DNA of 15,084 nt from Clostridium sp. CAG:245. Lineage in GTDB: Bacteria; Bacillota; Clostridia; TANB77; CAG-508. Position 1 is the stretch's first letter; each line of letters opens with the position of its first letter. The stretch is taken from positions 1 to 15,084 of the forward strand of contig FR880082.1 in NCBI GenBank assembly GCA_000435175.1, written 5' to 3'. The position numbers were made by a program, and so were the translations under genes. Positions 6,140-13,220 of the stretch are shown here, one piece after another. The notes beneath the pieces were generated by a model, which was given only the letters and a program-made list of their open reading frames with translations, did not search any database and was not told the origin of the DNA.

Positions 6140-7912
6140 TTAATCTCTACCTTCATCTTTTGAAGGGATCGAATTTCTAAGTTCTGTGTGAATATTGATA
6201 ATTCTTTCTTGTGCTTTTTTCAATTTTTCCATAAGAACCTGAATTGTATCTGTTAGTTCATTAACTTCAGTATTTAATTGTGTTATTTCATCTTCTAGTG
6301 CTTGTGCTCTTTCAGGAGTCATTGCTTGTATAGCATTGGTTTCTTGTACTTTTAATGAATTTTCTCGATTGTCCTGAATATTCGATGATTCATTTATTCT
6401 AGTTTGATCATTAATTGGATAATCAAGTCCATCATCTAAGATTTCAGAACTCTCCATTTTTGCTTGTTGTTTAGCTATTCTTTTACTTGCAAGTTCATTA
6501 GCATACTTTCTGGCACCAGACTTCAACTCTGAGTAATCTGTAGTTTCTCCAGAATATAATTCAATGTATGCATATCCCTCAGAATAATCCTCTAGTGCTT
6601 CAAGAGCTTGCTCTTTTTTCTCCTCTTTAGGACTTTTTGCTATAGCACTAAAAGGTTTAGTCATTTTCATAAAGATAATTAGTTTTGCTATCTCGGCATC
6701 AATTTTTTCTGATGGAATTCCTTTTTGGAGCAGGGCCACAGTTATTTCAGGTTTTACATCTTCTATATATTGATTGATAGAGTAACTCGTTCTAACTAAA
6801 AAGCCATCTTTAAAATATTTAGGTAATTTTACGCCTAAATTTCTTGCTAATTTTCTAAGAGTTTTCTCATTTTCTTTCTTAATTTCTATTGCATTTGTAT
6901 TGTTTTTATTTCCAACATATTTTGTTTTGGATTTTGATGGAGTATTCTTTATCTTCTTTTGCTCTTTTTCCTGTAGTATAGCCTTTGTTTCAAATAGCCA
7001 TTGTAGATTTTTTCCTCTCTTATAGGTAGCTTTTTGAAATTTGTCTTCGTATAAATGCTCCAATAATTTCATCTTTTCGTCGCTTAAATATTGAGGAAAA
7101 GACGTTCTTAAGCCTAATTGATTATATCTATCAATTCCATCGCATTGTGCCAATTCTTCTTTGCTCAAGCATCCATCATTCATATGTACCGAAAAAGGTT
7201 CCATATAATTTGGAAGAGAAAAAGATATAATGCAATTTGGAAAATTTCCTTCATCTCCAGCCTGTATTTTTCTGATTGAGACATCCATCAATGCGCCATG
7301 AGATTTTTCTTCTATTAATTTATGAACGCACCAGGTTTTTATTTTAAACAATTCTTGTACCAAATGATTTGTTTGCCAATTTTGCATTCCTTCCACATTG
7401 GCACAAAATGCGTGTGCAAGCTGATTTGACAGGTACATAAAATTAGCATATTTTTCACTTTGGGAAACTTCTCTTTTTCCATTATTTCCATAAAATTGAT
7501 TACTAAAATCAACATTAGAGAATCTAATCTCTTTTAATACATCTGGTAAAACTTCGGGTTCAAGGTTCTTGTAATCAAGTGCGTATTGGTTTAACGTTGA
7601 TATAAGTGTTTGTTGAATGTCAAAAAAATCAGATTGTGATAGTATGTCAACTAAAATAGCGATATAATCTGATATATCTTGCTGTTCTAGCCAACCTGTC
7701 TCTTTTAATCTTTTCAAGCTTCGTACACTATTAATTTCGCTAAGATTAGTAATTTCCCATTTTCTAGACAAATCTATTGTTCTTTTGGCCTCATTGGAAT
7801 TTAACTCACCTATTTGGCTGGCAAATATCATTAGACGAATTAGTGTTTCTTTATTATATTCTGTTATATTCATGTTTTTAGCTGTCATTCGAGCTTTAAA
7901 ATTTTTTCTCAT
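6140..7912 (-). CDS. Unrecognised 590-aa protein with C-terminal coiled coil
   Basis: I do not recognise a family. Residues 1-130 are helical; 20-75 could be a winged-helix-like or helical-bundle segment. Residues 150-310 look globular with conserved-looking aromatics (SQSEKYANFMY, CIISFSLPNYMEPF, WLFETK). A Lys-rich disordered linker (about 312-350) separates this from a second compact region at 350-425 (LRKLARNLGVKLPKYFKDGF). After an acidic, Asn-rich linker the protein ends in a heptad-patterned coiled coil (about 533-580). There is no signal peptide or membrane helix, so it is probably cytoplasmic and oligomeric. AGGAG precedes the ATG by seven or eight bases. It starts 15 bases after the 67-aa gene, whose stop lies next to this ribosome-binding site, so the two are probably translationally coupled. 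Confidence 0.85.
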   Translation of the reverse strand: MRKNFKARMTAKNMNITEYNKETLIRLMIFASQIGELNSNEAKRTIDLSRKWEITNLSEINSVRSLKRLKETGWLEQQDISDYIAILVDILSQSDFFDIQQTLISTLNQYALDYKNLEPEVLPDVLKEIRFSNVDFSNQFYGNNGKREVSQSEKYANFMYLSNQLAHAFCANVEGMQNWQTNHLVQELFKIKTWCVHKLIEEKSHGALMDVSIRKIQAGDEGNFPNCIISFSLPNYMEPFSVHMNDGCLSKEELAQCDGIDRYNQLGLRTSFPQYLSDEKMKLLEHLYEDKFQKATYKRGKNLQWLFETKAILQEKEQKKIKNTPSKSKTKYVGNKNNTNAIEIKKENEKTLRKLARNLGVKLPKYFKDGFLVRTSYSINQYIEDVKPEITVALLQKGIPSEKIDAEIAKLIIFMKMTKPFSAIAKSPKEEKKEQALEALEDYSEGYAYIELYSGETTDYSELKSGARKYANELASKRIAKQQAKMESSEILDDGLDYPINDQTRINESSNIQDNRENSLKVQETNAIQAMTPERAQALEDEITQLNTEVNELTDTIQVLMEKLKKAQERIINIHTELRNSIPSKDEGRD

Positions 7913-7927
7913 TATGTATCTCCTAAA

Positions 7928-8131
7928 TTATCTTTCGATGTCATTGTTTAAAGTATTCTTTATACTTCTATCAATTTTTTCGCAAGAAACTAATCTATGT
8001 AGTTCAGCTTGCACATTAGGAGGAAATTTGCTTATATCAATCCCCATACCTTTTAATTCCGAAATAGGCATTCCTTTTCTAATACATGCTTTCGCAACTT
8101 TTATTCTTTCGGCTCTGCTCAATTCTTTCAT
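7928..8131 (-). CDS. Unrecognised 67-aa small protein
   Basis: A small basic protein with predicted helices and a central IGMD-like turn: the middle reads ISELKGMGIDISKFPPNVQ, where two proline residues break the helices. One Cys pair (16 and 50) is present, too far apart for a zinc knuckle. No family is recognised. The start is the ATG at 8131; the only purine-rich ribosome-binding site, GAAGGGA, is somewhat far (about 12 bases). It begins 21 bases after the recombinase stop and ends 15 bases before the 590-aa gene, so tight operon packing is the main support for it being real. Confidence 0.65.
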   Translation of the reverse strand: MKELSRAERIKVAKACIRKGMPISELKGMGIDISKFPPNVQAELHRLVSCEKIDRSIKNTLNNDIER

Positions 8132-8152
8132 AACTAAATTTAATCCCTTCTA

Positions 8153-9166
8153 TTATATTTCAAATTTTCTTTGCTTTTCATATTCACTTTCTAAATCTGC
8201 TAAAGGATTGTCTTCAACAGCATTTCTAACTTGTTGATCATCAACGTGAGTGTAAATTTGTGTAGTTGATATACTATCATGTCCTAATAAAACCTGTAGT
8301 GCTCTAATATCAACGTTTCCATATCTATACATTAATGTTGCGGCGGTGTGTCTTAATTTATGCACAGAATATTTATTTGTGTCTAAACCTGCCCTCAACA
8401 ATTCTTGTTTTACAACATATTGAACTGTTCTATTGCTTATTCTTTCTAGTCTTTCACTTAAAAATAATGCATTCTCAGAGCCTTGTTTTATGCCTGTTTT
8501 AGGTCGTACTGCTAAGTAATTATCTAATGCACTCATACACGATTTATTTAAATATATAACACGCTCCTTGTTTCCTTTACCAGTTACATTCATTTTTGCT
8601 TCATCAAAATCTATGTCTTTAATATTTATTCCAACAAGTTCAGATAAACGCATTCCGCAATTTAAAAATAATGTAATAATTGCATAATCACGTTCCTTAT
8701 TTCTCGTATCTTCGTTGTTCGTAGCAGCTAAAAGCTTTTTACTTTCTTCTAAAGAAAGATATCTAGGAACACGTACTCCTATTTTAGGTGACTCTAAATT
8801 TAGTGCTGGGTTATGGTCCATTGGCTTTGCAGCTTTTTGCGACATATATTTGAAGAACACCCTAATACTAGCCGTTTTTCTAGCTCTTGTTGCTGGTTTA
8901 CTTTGACAACTATTTGCCAAATAAAACAAATATGAATGTATATCGTCTAGTTTTATTCTATTTAGTGTTTCTAAGTCCATATTATGAATATCTATTGCAT
9001 CAAAATTTTTCTCATCTGTTAATTTAAAACGATACATTATATATTTCAAAAATCTATTTAAATCATAATTGTATTCCTTTACCGTACCAGGCGATTTGTT
9101 TAAAATCGAGGTTGTGTAGTCCAAAAATGCATTTAAAAAATCTGGATTTCCATCTGTATTTATCAT
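8153..9166 (-). CDS. Tyrosine recombinase of the XerC/XerD type
   Basis: This 337-residue protein has both domains of Xer-type recombinases. The N-terminal SAM-like core-binding domain covers about 8-110. The C-terminal catalytic domain has all expected residues: Arg173 in GMRLSEL, Lys197 in TGKGNK, His269 and Arg272 in HKLRH, His296 in LLGHDS, and the nucleophile Tyr305 in TQIYTHV. It would cleave and rejoin DNA through a 3'-phosphotyrosine. I chose the ATG at 9166, with AAAGGA nine bases upstream; an in-frame TTG at 9193 lacks such a site. It is first in an apparent operon ending with prfB. No attachment sites, excisionase or phage genes are visible, so it may be a chromosomal XerC/D-like protein rather than an integrase. 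Which Xer protein it is cannot be decided from this window. Confidence 0.93.
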   Translation of the reverse strand: MINTDGNPDFLNAFLDYTTSILNKSPGTVKEYNYDLNRFLKYIMYRFKLTDEKNFDAIDIHNMDLETLNRIKLDDIHSYLFYLANSCQSKPATRARKTASIRVFFKYMSQKAAKPMDHNPALNLESPKIGVRVPRYLSLEESKKLLAATNNEDTRNKERDYAIITLFLNCGMRLSELVGINIKDIDFDEAKMNVTGKGNKERVIYLNKSCMSALDNYLAVRPKTGIKQGSENALFLSERLERISNRTVQYVVKQELLRAGLDTNKYSVHKLRHTAATLMYRYGNVDIRALQVLLGHDSISTTQIYTHVDDQQVRNAVEDNPLADLESEYEKQRKFEI

Positions 9167-9217
9167 TTTTATTGGTCCTTTGTTTTCTATCAATTTTCGG
9201 TATTTATAACCATTTAT

Positions 9218-9246
9218 ATTATAAGCCTTTTAGACAAAAAAGACAA
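9218..9246 (-). promoter_or_regulatory. Sigma-A-type promoter for the recombinase-prfB unit
   Basis: On the minus strand TTGTCT (9241-9246) is separated by 17 bases from a perfect TATAAT (9218-9223). The -10 box is about 50 bases upstream of the recombinase ATG, giving a leader of about 45 nt. It is the only strong promoter seen ahead of the six genes that end with prfB. Confidence 0.7.
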
Positions 9247-9299
9247 TATTTTTGTTCACTAAAAATATTCTTTGGGATAAAAAAATAATTTATAAACAG

Positions 9300-9333
9300 C
9301 AACGGAGCATCCGTAGAAACGAATACTCCGTTG
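9300..9333 (-). terminator. Hairpin after the TPM-like genes, probable terminator
   Basis: CAACGGAG (minus strand, 9326-9333) pairs with CTCCGTTG (9300-9307), and six more pairs including two G-U extend it to 14 bp over a six-base loop. The run of T's (about 9280-9287) begins 12 bases after the stem, which is far for a textbook terminator. The stem is still by far the strongest in the gap between the TPM-like genes and the recombinase promoter. Confidence 0.55.
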
Positions 9334-9370
9334 TTGCAACATGTAAATGCAAATTAGCACATACTTGTTT

Positions 9371-9898
9371 TCAGCTGATTAACTTATCGGCAAACTCACA
9401 TATCTTTGTTTTCCAATATTTTCCGTCACGAGAATATCTTACTTGGCTAAGCAAATACTGCATTGCTTTACTATCTATTACTTGATTTGCTTTGTTGCCA
9501 ATAGCGTATCGAAATTGATTTGTAGATCCTTCTGGTGGAACCACGAGCAGAATATGTCCCTCATCTTCTACTGTTAGATAGTACTCACGAACAGCCGCAC
9601 CATCAGACCATTTATCAGAAGAGGCTATAATAATCACCTGAATATTGGTCTTTTTACGCAGGTATTCCAGTCCTTGAATTAATTCTTCTTGGTTAGAAAA
9701 AATATTATCATCATGCAAATATTGCACAACTTCATACTCTCCTTCAAGTGGACTTTTTCCACCAATATCGGAATTAGGAAATATAGTTGTTAAAATTCCA
9801 TATATAAATAAACATACCAGCGTACAGCACGCAATGAAAAGTGCAATATCTACATCATACCGAAATTTTCGTTCTACAAAATCTTTTAATCGTTTCAT
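9371..9898 (-). CDS. Membrane-anchored TPM-like domain protein, second copy
   Basis: A 175-residue protein with a short basic cytoplasmic N-terminus (MKRLKDFVERKFR), one membrane helix at about 17-40, and an extracytoplasmic domain at about 53-175. The domain resembles the TPM fold (TLP18.3/Psb32/MOLO-1). It starts with YLHDDNIFSNQEELIQGLEYL, then a strand and helix (NIQVIIIAS), an ILLVVPPEG strand, a YAIGNKAN turn and a VIDSKAM motif where TPM proteins carry a conserved Asp. TPM domains occur in thylakoid repair phosphatases and in bacterial envelope proteins of mostly unknown role. It is a clear paralogue of the preceding gene, 37 bases upstream. AGGAG lies about 11 bases before the ATG. 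The fold assignment is by pattern, not database search. Confidence 0.75.
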   Translation of the reverse strand: MKRLKDFVERKFRYDVDIALFIACCTLVCLFIYGILTTIFPNSDIGGKSPLEGEYEVVQYLHDDNIFSNQEELIQGLEYLRKKTNIQVIIIASSDKWSDGAAVREYYLTVEDEGHILLVVPPEGSTNQFRYAIGNKANQVIDSKAMQYLLSQVRYSRDGKYWKTKICEFADKLIS

Positions 9899-9935
9899 AT
9901 ACAGTTCATCTCCTGTTACATGTTTCCCCTTGGTT

Positions 9936-10520
9936 TCAAGAAGTTTTTGAACTTTCCATCAGTTTGTCAGCGAATCCACATAGTTGCCTGTTCCATTCAT
10001 TACTATCTCGAGAATCTTCCACTTGTTTTATAAAGTACTTAATTGCTTTATCATCTATTACTGTATCGGCTTCATCTCCAATTGCATAATAAAACGGGTA
10101 TTTCGAGCCTTCAGGCGGTACGATAAGCAACACATGTGCTTCGTCTTCCACTAAAAGATAGTACTCTTCAACGGCTTTTTTATCAGACCATTTCTCAGAA
10201 GAAGTCATTACAATCATCTGAACATTAGTCCTTTCTTTCAGGTATTCCAGACCTTGTAACAACTCGTCTTGATTTGAAAATACGTCGTCATCATGCAAAT
10301 ATTGCACAACTTTGTAATTGCCTTCGAGAGGTTTCTTGTCACCGATATTATCACTAGACAAAAACTTAAAAATTACAGCTACTATGATAACAATTAGGAA
10401 AGTACTCATCAATAGTATAGCACCTATATTGTCGCTATCAAATCCTCCATTCCAACTGCTTCTGTGATAGTGGGTATGCGAATGAATCCGAGCTCCTCCA
10501 GAATGTCCACCGTGTGCCAT
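9936..10520 (-). CDS. Membrane-anchored TPM-like domain protein with His-rich N-terminus
   Basis: This 194-residue paralogue of the next gene differs at its N-terminus. Residues 1-20 hold six His in a Gly/Ser/Arg setting (MAHGGHSGGARIHSHTHYHR), followed by a membrane helix at about 32-54 and the TPM-like domain at about 66-190. Within it YLHDDDVFSNQDELLQGLEYL, LLIVPPEG, YAIGDEAD and VIDDKAI align with the second copy without gaps. The His cluster could bind metal or be a flexible cytoplasmic tail; the sequence alone does not say. AAAGGAG sits seven bases before the ATG, a strong site. The pair form a two-gene operon ending at the hairpin at 9300-9333. Neither copy has a recognisable enzyme motif beyond the TPM-like pattern. 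Confidence 0.78.
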   Translation of the reverse strand: MAHGGHSGGARIHSHTHYHRSSWNGGFDSDNIGAILLMSTFLIVIIVAVIFKFLSSDNIGDKKPLEGNYKVVQYLHDDDVFSNQDELLQGLEYLKERTNVQMIVMTSSEKWSDKKAVEEYYLLVEDEAHVLLIVPPEGSKYPFYYAIGDEADTVIDDKAIKYFIKQVEDSRDSNEWNRQLCGFADKLMESSKTS

Positions 10521-10545
10521 AATAGTCTCCTTTCGTTTGAAATTG

Positions 10546-10608
10546 TTAATAAACTATTTCCATTTTGACAGACGATCCAGATTTTTGAACACTAATCAAC
10601 CGTTTCAT
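10546..10608 (-). CDS. Possible 20-codon small ORF or leader peptide
   Basis: The frame ATG AAA CGG TTG ATT ... TAA encodes MKRLISVQKS plus ten more residues ending in EIVY. It is supported by a perfect TAGGAGG seven bases before the ATG, stronger than most sites in the window. It ends 25 bases before the first TPM-like gene. Its first residues (MKRL) match the start of the second TPM-like copy, so it may be the decayed 5' end of a third copy, or a short peptide whose translation controls the operon. The peptide has no membrane segment. Confidence 0.4.
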   Translation of the reverse strand: MKRLISVQKSGSSVKMEIVY

Positions 10609-10691
10609 GAGCTTTCCTCCTAAAAATAATTATTTTGTGTAGAGTCTTTTATACAGCCTGCAAAAAGCAGGTTATATACCAATATGTATCT

Positions 10692-10720
10692 ATTTTACTA
10701 CGTTTTTTCGATTTTAGCAA
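10692..10720 (-). promoter_or_regulatory. Candidate promoter for the TPM-like operon
   Basis: On the minus strand TTGCTA (10715-10720) is 17 bases before TAAAAT (10692-10697). The pair lies immediately after the ackA stop. The leader would be about 80 nt up to the small ORF and contains a CCTGC/GCAGG hairpin (10657-10671). Both boxes deviate from consensus, so this is a candidate only. Confidence 0.4.
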
Positions 10721-10724
10721 CTAT

Positions 10725-11915
10725 TTATTTTGTAATCAAATCTTTCGTATCTCTTGCTATCATTAGTTCTTCGTTTGTTGGAACTACCCAAACTTCTACT
10801 TTCGAGTTTGGAGAAGATATTCTTCCTTCATCTCTGAATTCATGGTTCTTTGCTTCATCTATTTCTACTCCGAAGCATTTTAAGTTTTCACATATTCTTC
10901 TTCTTGCATTATATTGGTTTTCTCCAATTCCTGCTGTGAATACGATTGTATCTAGTCCTCCAAGTGAAACTATGTATTGAGCTATGTATTGTGCTACCTT
11001 GTATGCATAAGCACTTATTGCAAGCTCTGCTCTCTTGTTTCCCTTTGCAGCTTCAGCTTCGATGTCTCTAAAGTCTGCTGATACTCCTGAAAGTCCTAAT
11101 ATTCCTGATTCCTTGTTTAATATTAATTCCATCTCATCTGGTGTTAAATTTTCTTTTTTCATTAAATATGTTACTATTGATGGATCCAAATCTCCAGAAC
11201 GTGCACACATAGGTATTCCTCCAAGTGGAGTTAGTCCCATTGTTGTATCAACGCTTTTTCCGCCTTTAACTGCACATAAGCTTGCACCTTGTCCTAAATG
11301 GCATACTACTGTTTTTAACTCTTCTACTGGTCTTCCTAAAAGCTCTGCAATTCTTGCTGAAACATATTTATGAGATGTTCCATGGAATCCATATTTTCTT
11401 ATTCCATATTTTTCATAATATTTGTATGGAATTGGATATGTATATCTTTCCTCTGGAATTGTTTGATGGAATACTGTATCAAATACTGCTACATTTGGCT
11501 TTCCAGGCATTGCTTCCATGGCAGCTCTAATTCCTGTTATAGCAGCCTTGTTGTGAACTGGTGCTAAAGCAGCACATTCATCAATTTTTGCAATTACATC
11601 TTCATCAATTATAACTGATGAGCTAAACTTGTCTGCTCCTTGAGCAACTCTGTGACCAATTCCATCAATCTCAGCTAGACTCTTTATTGTATTGTATTTA
11701 GGGTCTAATAACAATTCTGTCATAAAATCGATTGCTTCTTTATGTGTTTTTACAGGATGATCAAATCTAAATTTTTCTCCATTAACTTTATGAGTAACAA
11801 AAGATTGCTCTCCTATTCTCTCATAAGTTCCTTTTGCCATAACCTCTTCTGTGTTCATATCTATTAATTGATATTTAAGTGATGAACTACCACAATTTAA
11901 AACTAATACTTTCAT
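10725..11915 (-). CDS. ackA: Acetate kinase, divergent second copy
   Basis: A 396-residue ASKHA-fold kinase that would transfer phosphate between acyl phosphate and ADP. Family motifs are intact: NCGSSSLKY (7-15), FHGTSHKYVS (177-186), TTMGLTPLGG (224-233), ARSGDLDP (238-245), FTAGIGEN (326-333) and the C-terminal TNEELMIARDT. The block that forms the acetate pocket differs from the family and from the neighbouring copy. It reads HRVAQGAD (88-95) instead of HRVVHGGE, and LAPVHNK (117-123) instead of LAPLHNP. By alignment to the Methanosarcina thermophila enzyme, Ala91 replaces Val93 and Val120 replaces Leu122. The catalytic Arg89 and His121 remain. It follows the canonical copy after 57 bases, with AAAGGA seven bases before the ATG. 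Acetate kinase activity is likely, but propionate or butyrate use is possible. Confidence 0.95.
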   Translation of the reverse strand: MKVLVLNCGSSSLKYQLIDMNTEEVMAKGTYERIGEQSFVTHKVNGEKFRFDHPVKTHKEAIDFMTELLLDPKYNTIKSLAEIDGIGHRVAQGADKFSSSVIIDEDVIAKIDECAALAPVHNKAAITGIRAAMEAMPGKPNVAVFDTVFHQTIPEERYTYPIPYKYYEKYGIRKYGFHGTSHKYVSARIAELLGRPVEELKTVVCHLGQGASLCAVKGGKSVDTTMGLTPLGGIPMCARSGDLDPSIVTYLMKKENLTPDEMELILNKESGILGLSGVSADFRDIEAEAAKGNKRAELAISAYAYKVAQYIAQYIVSLGGLDTIVFTAGIGENQYNARRRICENLKCFGVEIDEAKNHEFRDEGRISSPNSKVEVWVVPTNEELMIARDTKDLITK

Positions 11916-11934
11916 TTCATAATCCTTTCTTTTC

Positions 11935-11961
11935 GCCCAATAGGGACGCCCCTTTTAGGGC
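11935..11961 (-). other. GC-rich hairpin between the two acetate kinase genes
   Basis: Within the 57-base gap, GCCC (11958-11961 on the minus strand) pairs with GGGC (11935-11938), and an inner GGG/CCC hairpin (11943-11951) with a three-base loop nests inside. It is by far the most GC-rich stretch in the intergenic DNA of this operon. No T-run follows, so it is not a normal terminator; it may be an RNA-stability or processing element that lets the two kinases be made at different levels. Confidence 0.5.
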
Positions 11962-11972
11962 TAAGTTAATAT

Positions 11973-13166
11973 TTATTTCACAAGTTCCATTGTTTCTCTT
12001 GCTATCATTAGCTCTTCGTTTGTTGGAACTACCCAAACTTTTACCCTCGAATTTTCACTTGAAATTTCTTTCTCTGTATCTCTTACAGAGTTATTTTTAT
12101 CTGGATCTAATAATACACCCATAAATGTTAAATGGCTACATATTCCGGCTCTAGAAATTGGACCTTTCTCCCCTACTCCTGCTGTAAATGTTATTACATC
12201 TACTCCATTCATTGTAACAGCCATTTTGGCTATGTATTGTGCTATTATGAAGTCATATTCTTTTAGTGATGAAATAGCTCTTTCATCTCCTTGCGCTATT
12301 GCTCTTTCTACGTCTCTGTTGTCAGATGATATTCCAGAAAGTGCTAATAATCCAGAACGCTTATTTAATATTTCATCAATTTGAGCAGGGTTCATATTTT
12401 CTTTAGACATCAAGTATGTTACCACTGATGGGTCTAAATCTCCAGAACGTGACCCCATCGCAACTCCGCCTAATGGTGTAAGTCCCATTGTTGTGTCTAC
12501 GCTAACACCATTTTGAATGGCACACAAGCTTACACCTTGACCTATATGGCAATTTATTATTTTTAGTTCTTCTATTGGTTTTCCAAGTAATTTTGCAATC
12601 TCTAATGAAACGTATTTATGAGATGTTCCATGGAATCCATATTTTCTTATTCCATATTTTTCGTAGTATTCATATGGAATTGGATATAAATATTGTTCTT
12701 TCTTTAAAGTTTGATGGAATGCCGTATCGAATACTGCGACATTAGGTTTGCCTGGCAAATTAATTTCACAAGCCTTTATGCCTTGTAAATGTGCTGGGTT
12801 ATGAAGTGGCGCAAATCTAACAGCATCTTCAATTCCTTTCTTTACATCTTCTGTTATAATACAAGATTTTTGGAATTTTTCTCCACCATGAACAATTCTG
12901 TGTCCTATTGCAGCTATTTCATCTAAACTCTTTATAACAGGATATCTTTCATCTGTAAATTGCTTTAACACAAACTTAATAGCCTCGCCGTGGTCTCTAG
13001 CAATTACGTCATATCTATACTTTTCTCCATTAACTTTATGGGTTACAAACGAATCGTAACTGCCTATTCTTTCGAAATAACCTTTTGCAATTACATTTTC
13101 ATTCTCCATATCTATAAGCTGATATTTAAGAGAAGAACTGCCACAGTTTAAAACTAAAATTTTCAT
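11973..13166 (-). CDS. ackA: Acetate kinase, canonical copy
   Basis: This 397-residue protein converts acetyl phosphate and ADP to acetate and ATP, the energy-yielding end step of acetate fermentation. Motifs are NCGSSSLKY (7-15), the canonical pocket block GHRIVHGGEKF (88-98), FAPLHNPAH (118-126), FHGTSHKY (178-185), TTMGLTPLGG (225-234), SRSGDLDP (239-246) and FTAGVGE (327-333). Catalytic Arg90 and His122, and the pocket residues matching Val93 and Leu122 of the M. thermophila enzyme, are all present. One variant shared with the second copy is CHIGQG, where many acetate kinases have an Asn in HLGNG. AAGGAGG lies six bases before the ATG. It follows pta after 54 bases without a terminator, so pta and both kinases probably form one transcript. 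Confidence 0.98.
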   Translation of the reverse strand: MKILVLNCGSSSLKYQLIDMENENVIAKGYFERIGSYDSFVTHKVNGEKYRYDVIARDHGEAIKFVLKQFTDERYPVIKSLDEIAAIGHRIVHGGEKFQKSCIITEDVKKGIEDAVRFAPLHNPAHLQGIKACEINLPGKPNVAVFDTAFHQTLKKEQYLYPIPYEYYEKYGIRKYGFHGTSHKYVSLEIAKLLGKPIEELKIINCHIGQGVSLCAIQNGVSVDTTMGLTPLGGVAMGSRSGDLDPSVVTYLMSKENMNPAQIDEILNKRSGLLALSGISSDNRDVERAIAQGDERAISSLKEYDFIIAQYIAKMAVTMNGVDVITFTAGVGEKGPISRAGICSHLTFMGVLLDPDKNNSVRDTEKEISSENSRVKVWVVPTNEELMIARETMELVK

Positions 13167-13220
13167 AAATTACCTCCTTATTGTGTTTTTCATTACCTCA
13201 CTTGCAATCGAGTGTAACTC

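Noticed and set aside
8153..9166. Recombinase as integrase of an inserted mobile element
   Set aside because: No flanking direct repeats, tRNA target, excisionase, relaxase or phage genes are visible; the evidence does not go beyond a Xer-type protein.
10657..10671. CCTGC/GCAGG hairpin as terminator of the second ackA
   Set aside because: On the minus strand it is followed by CTGTATAAAAG, with no T-run, and the stem is only five pairs.
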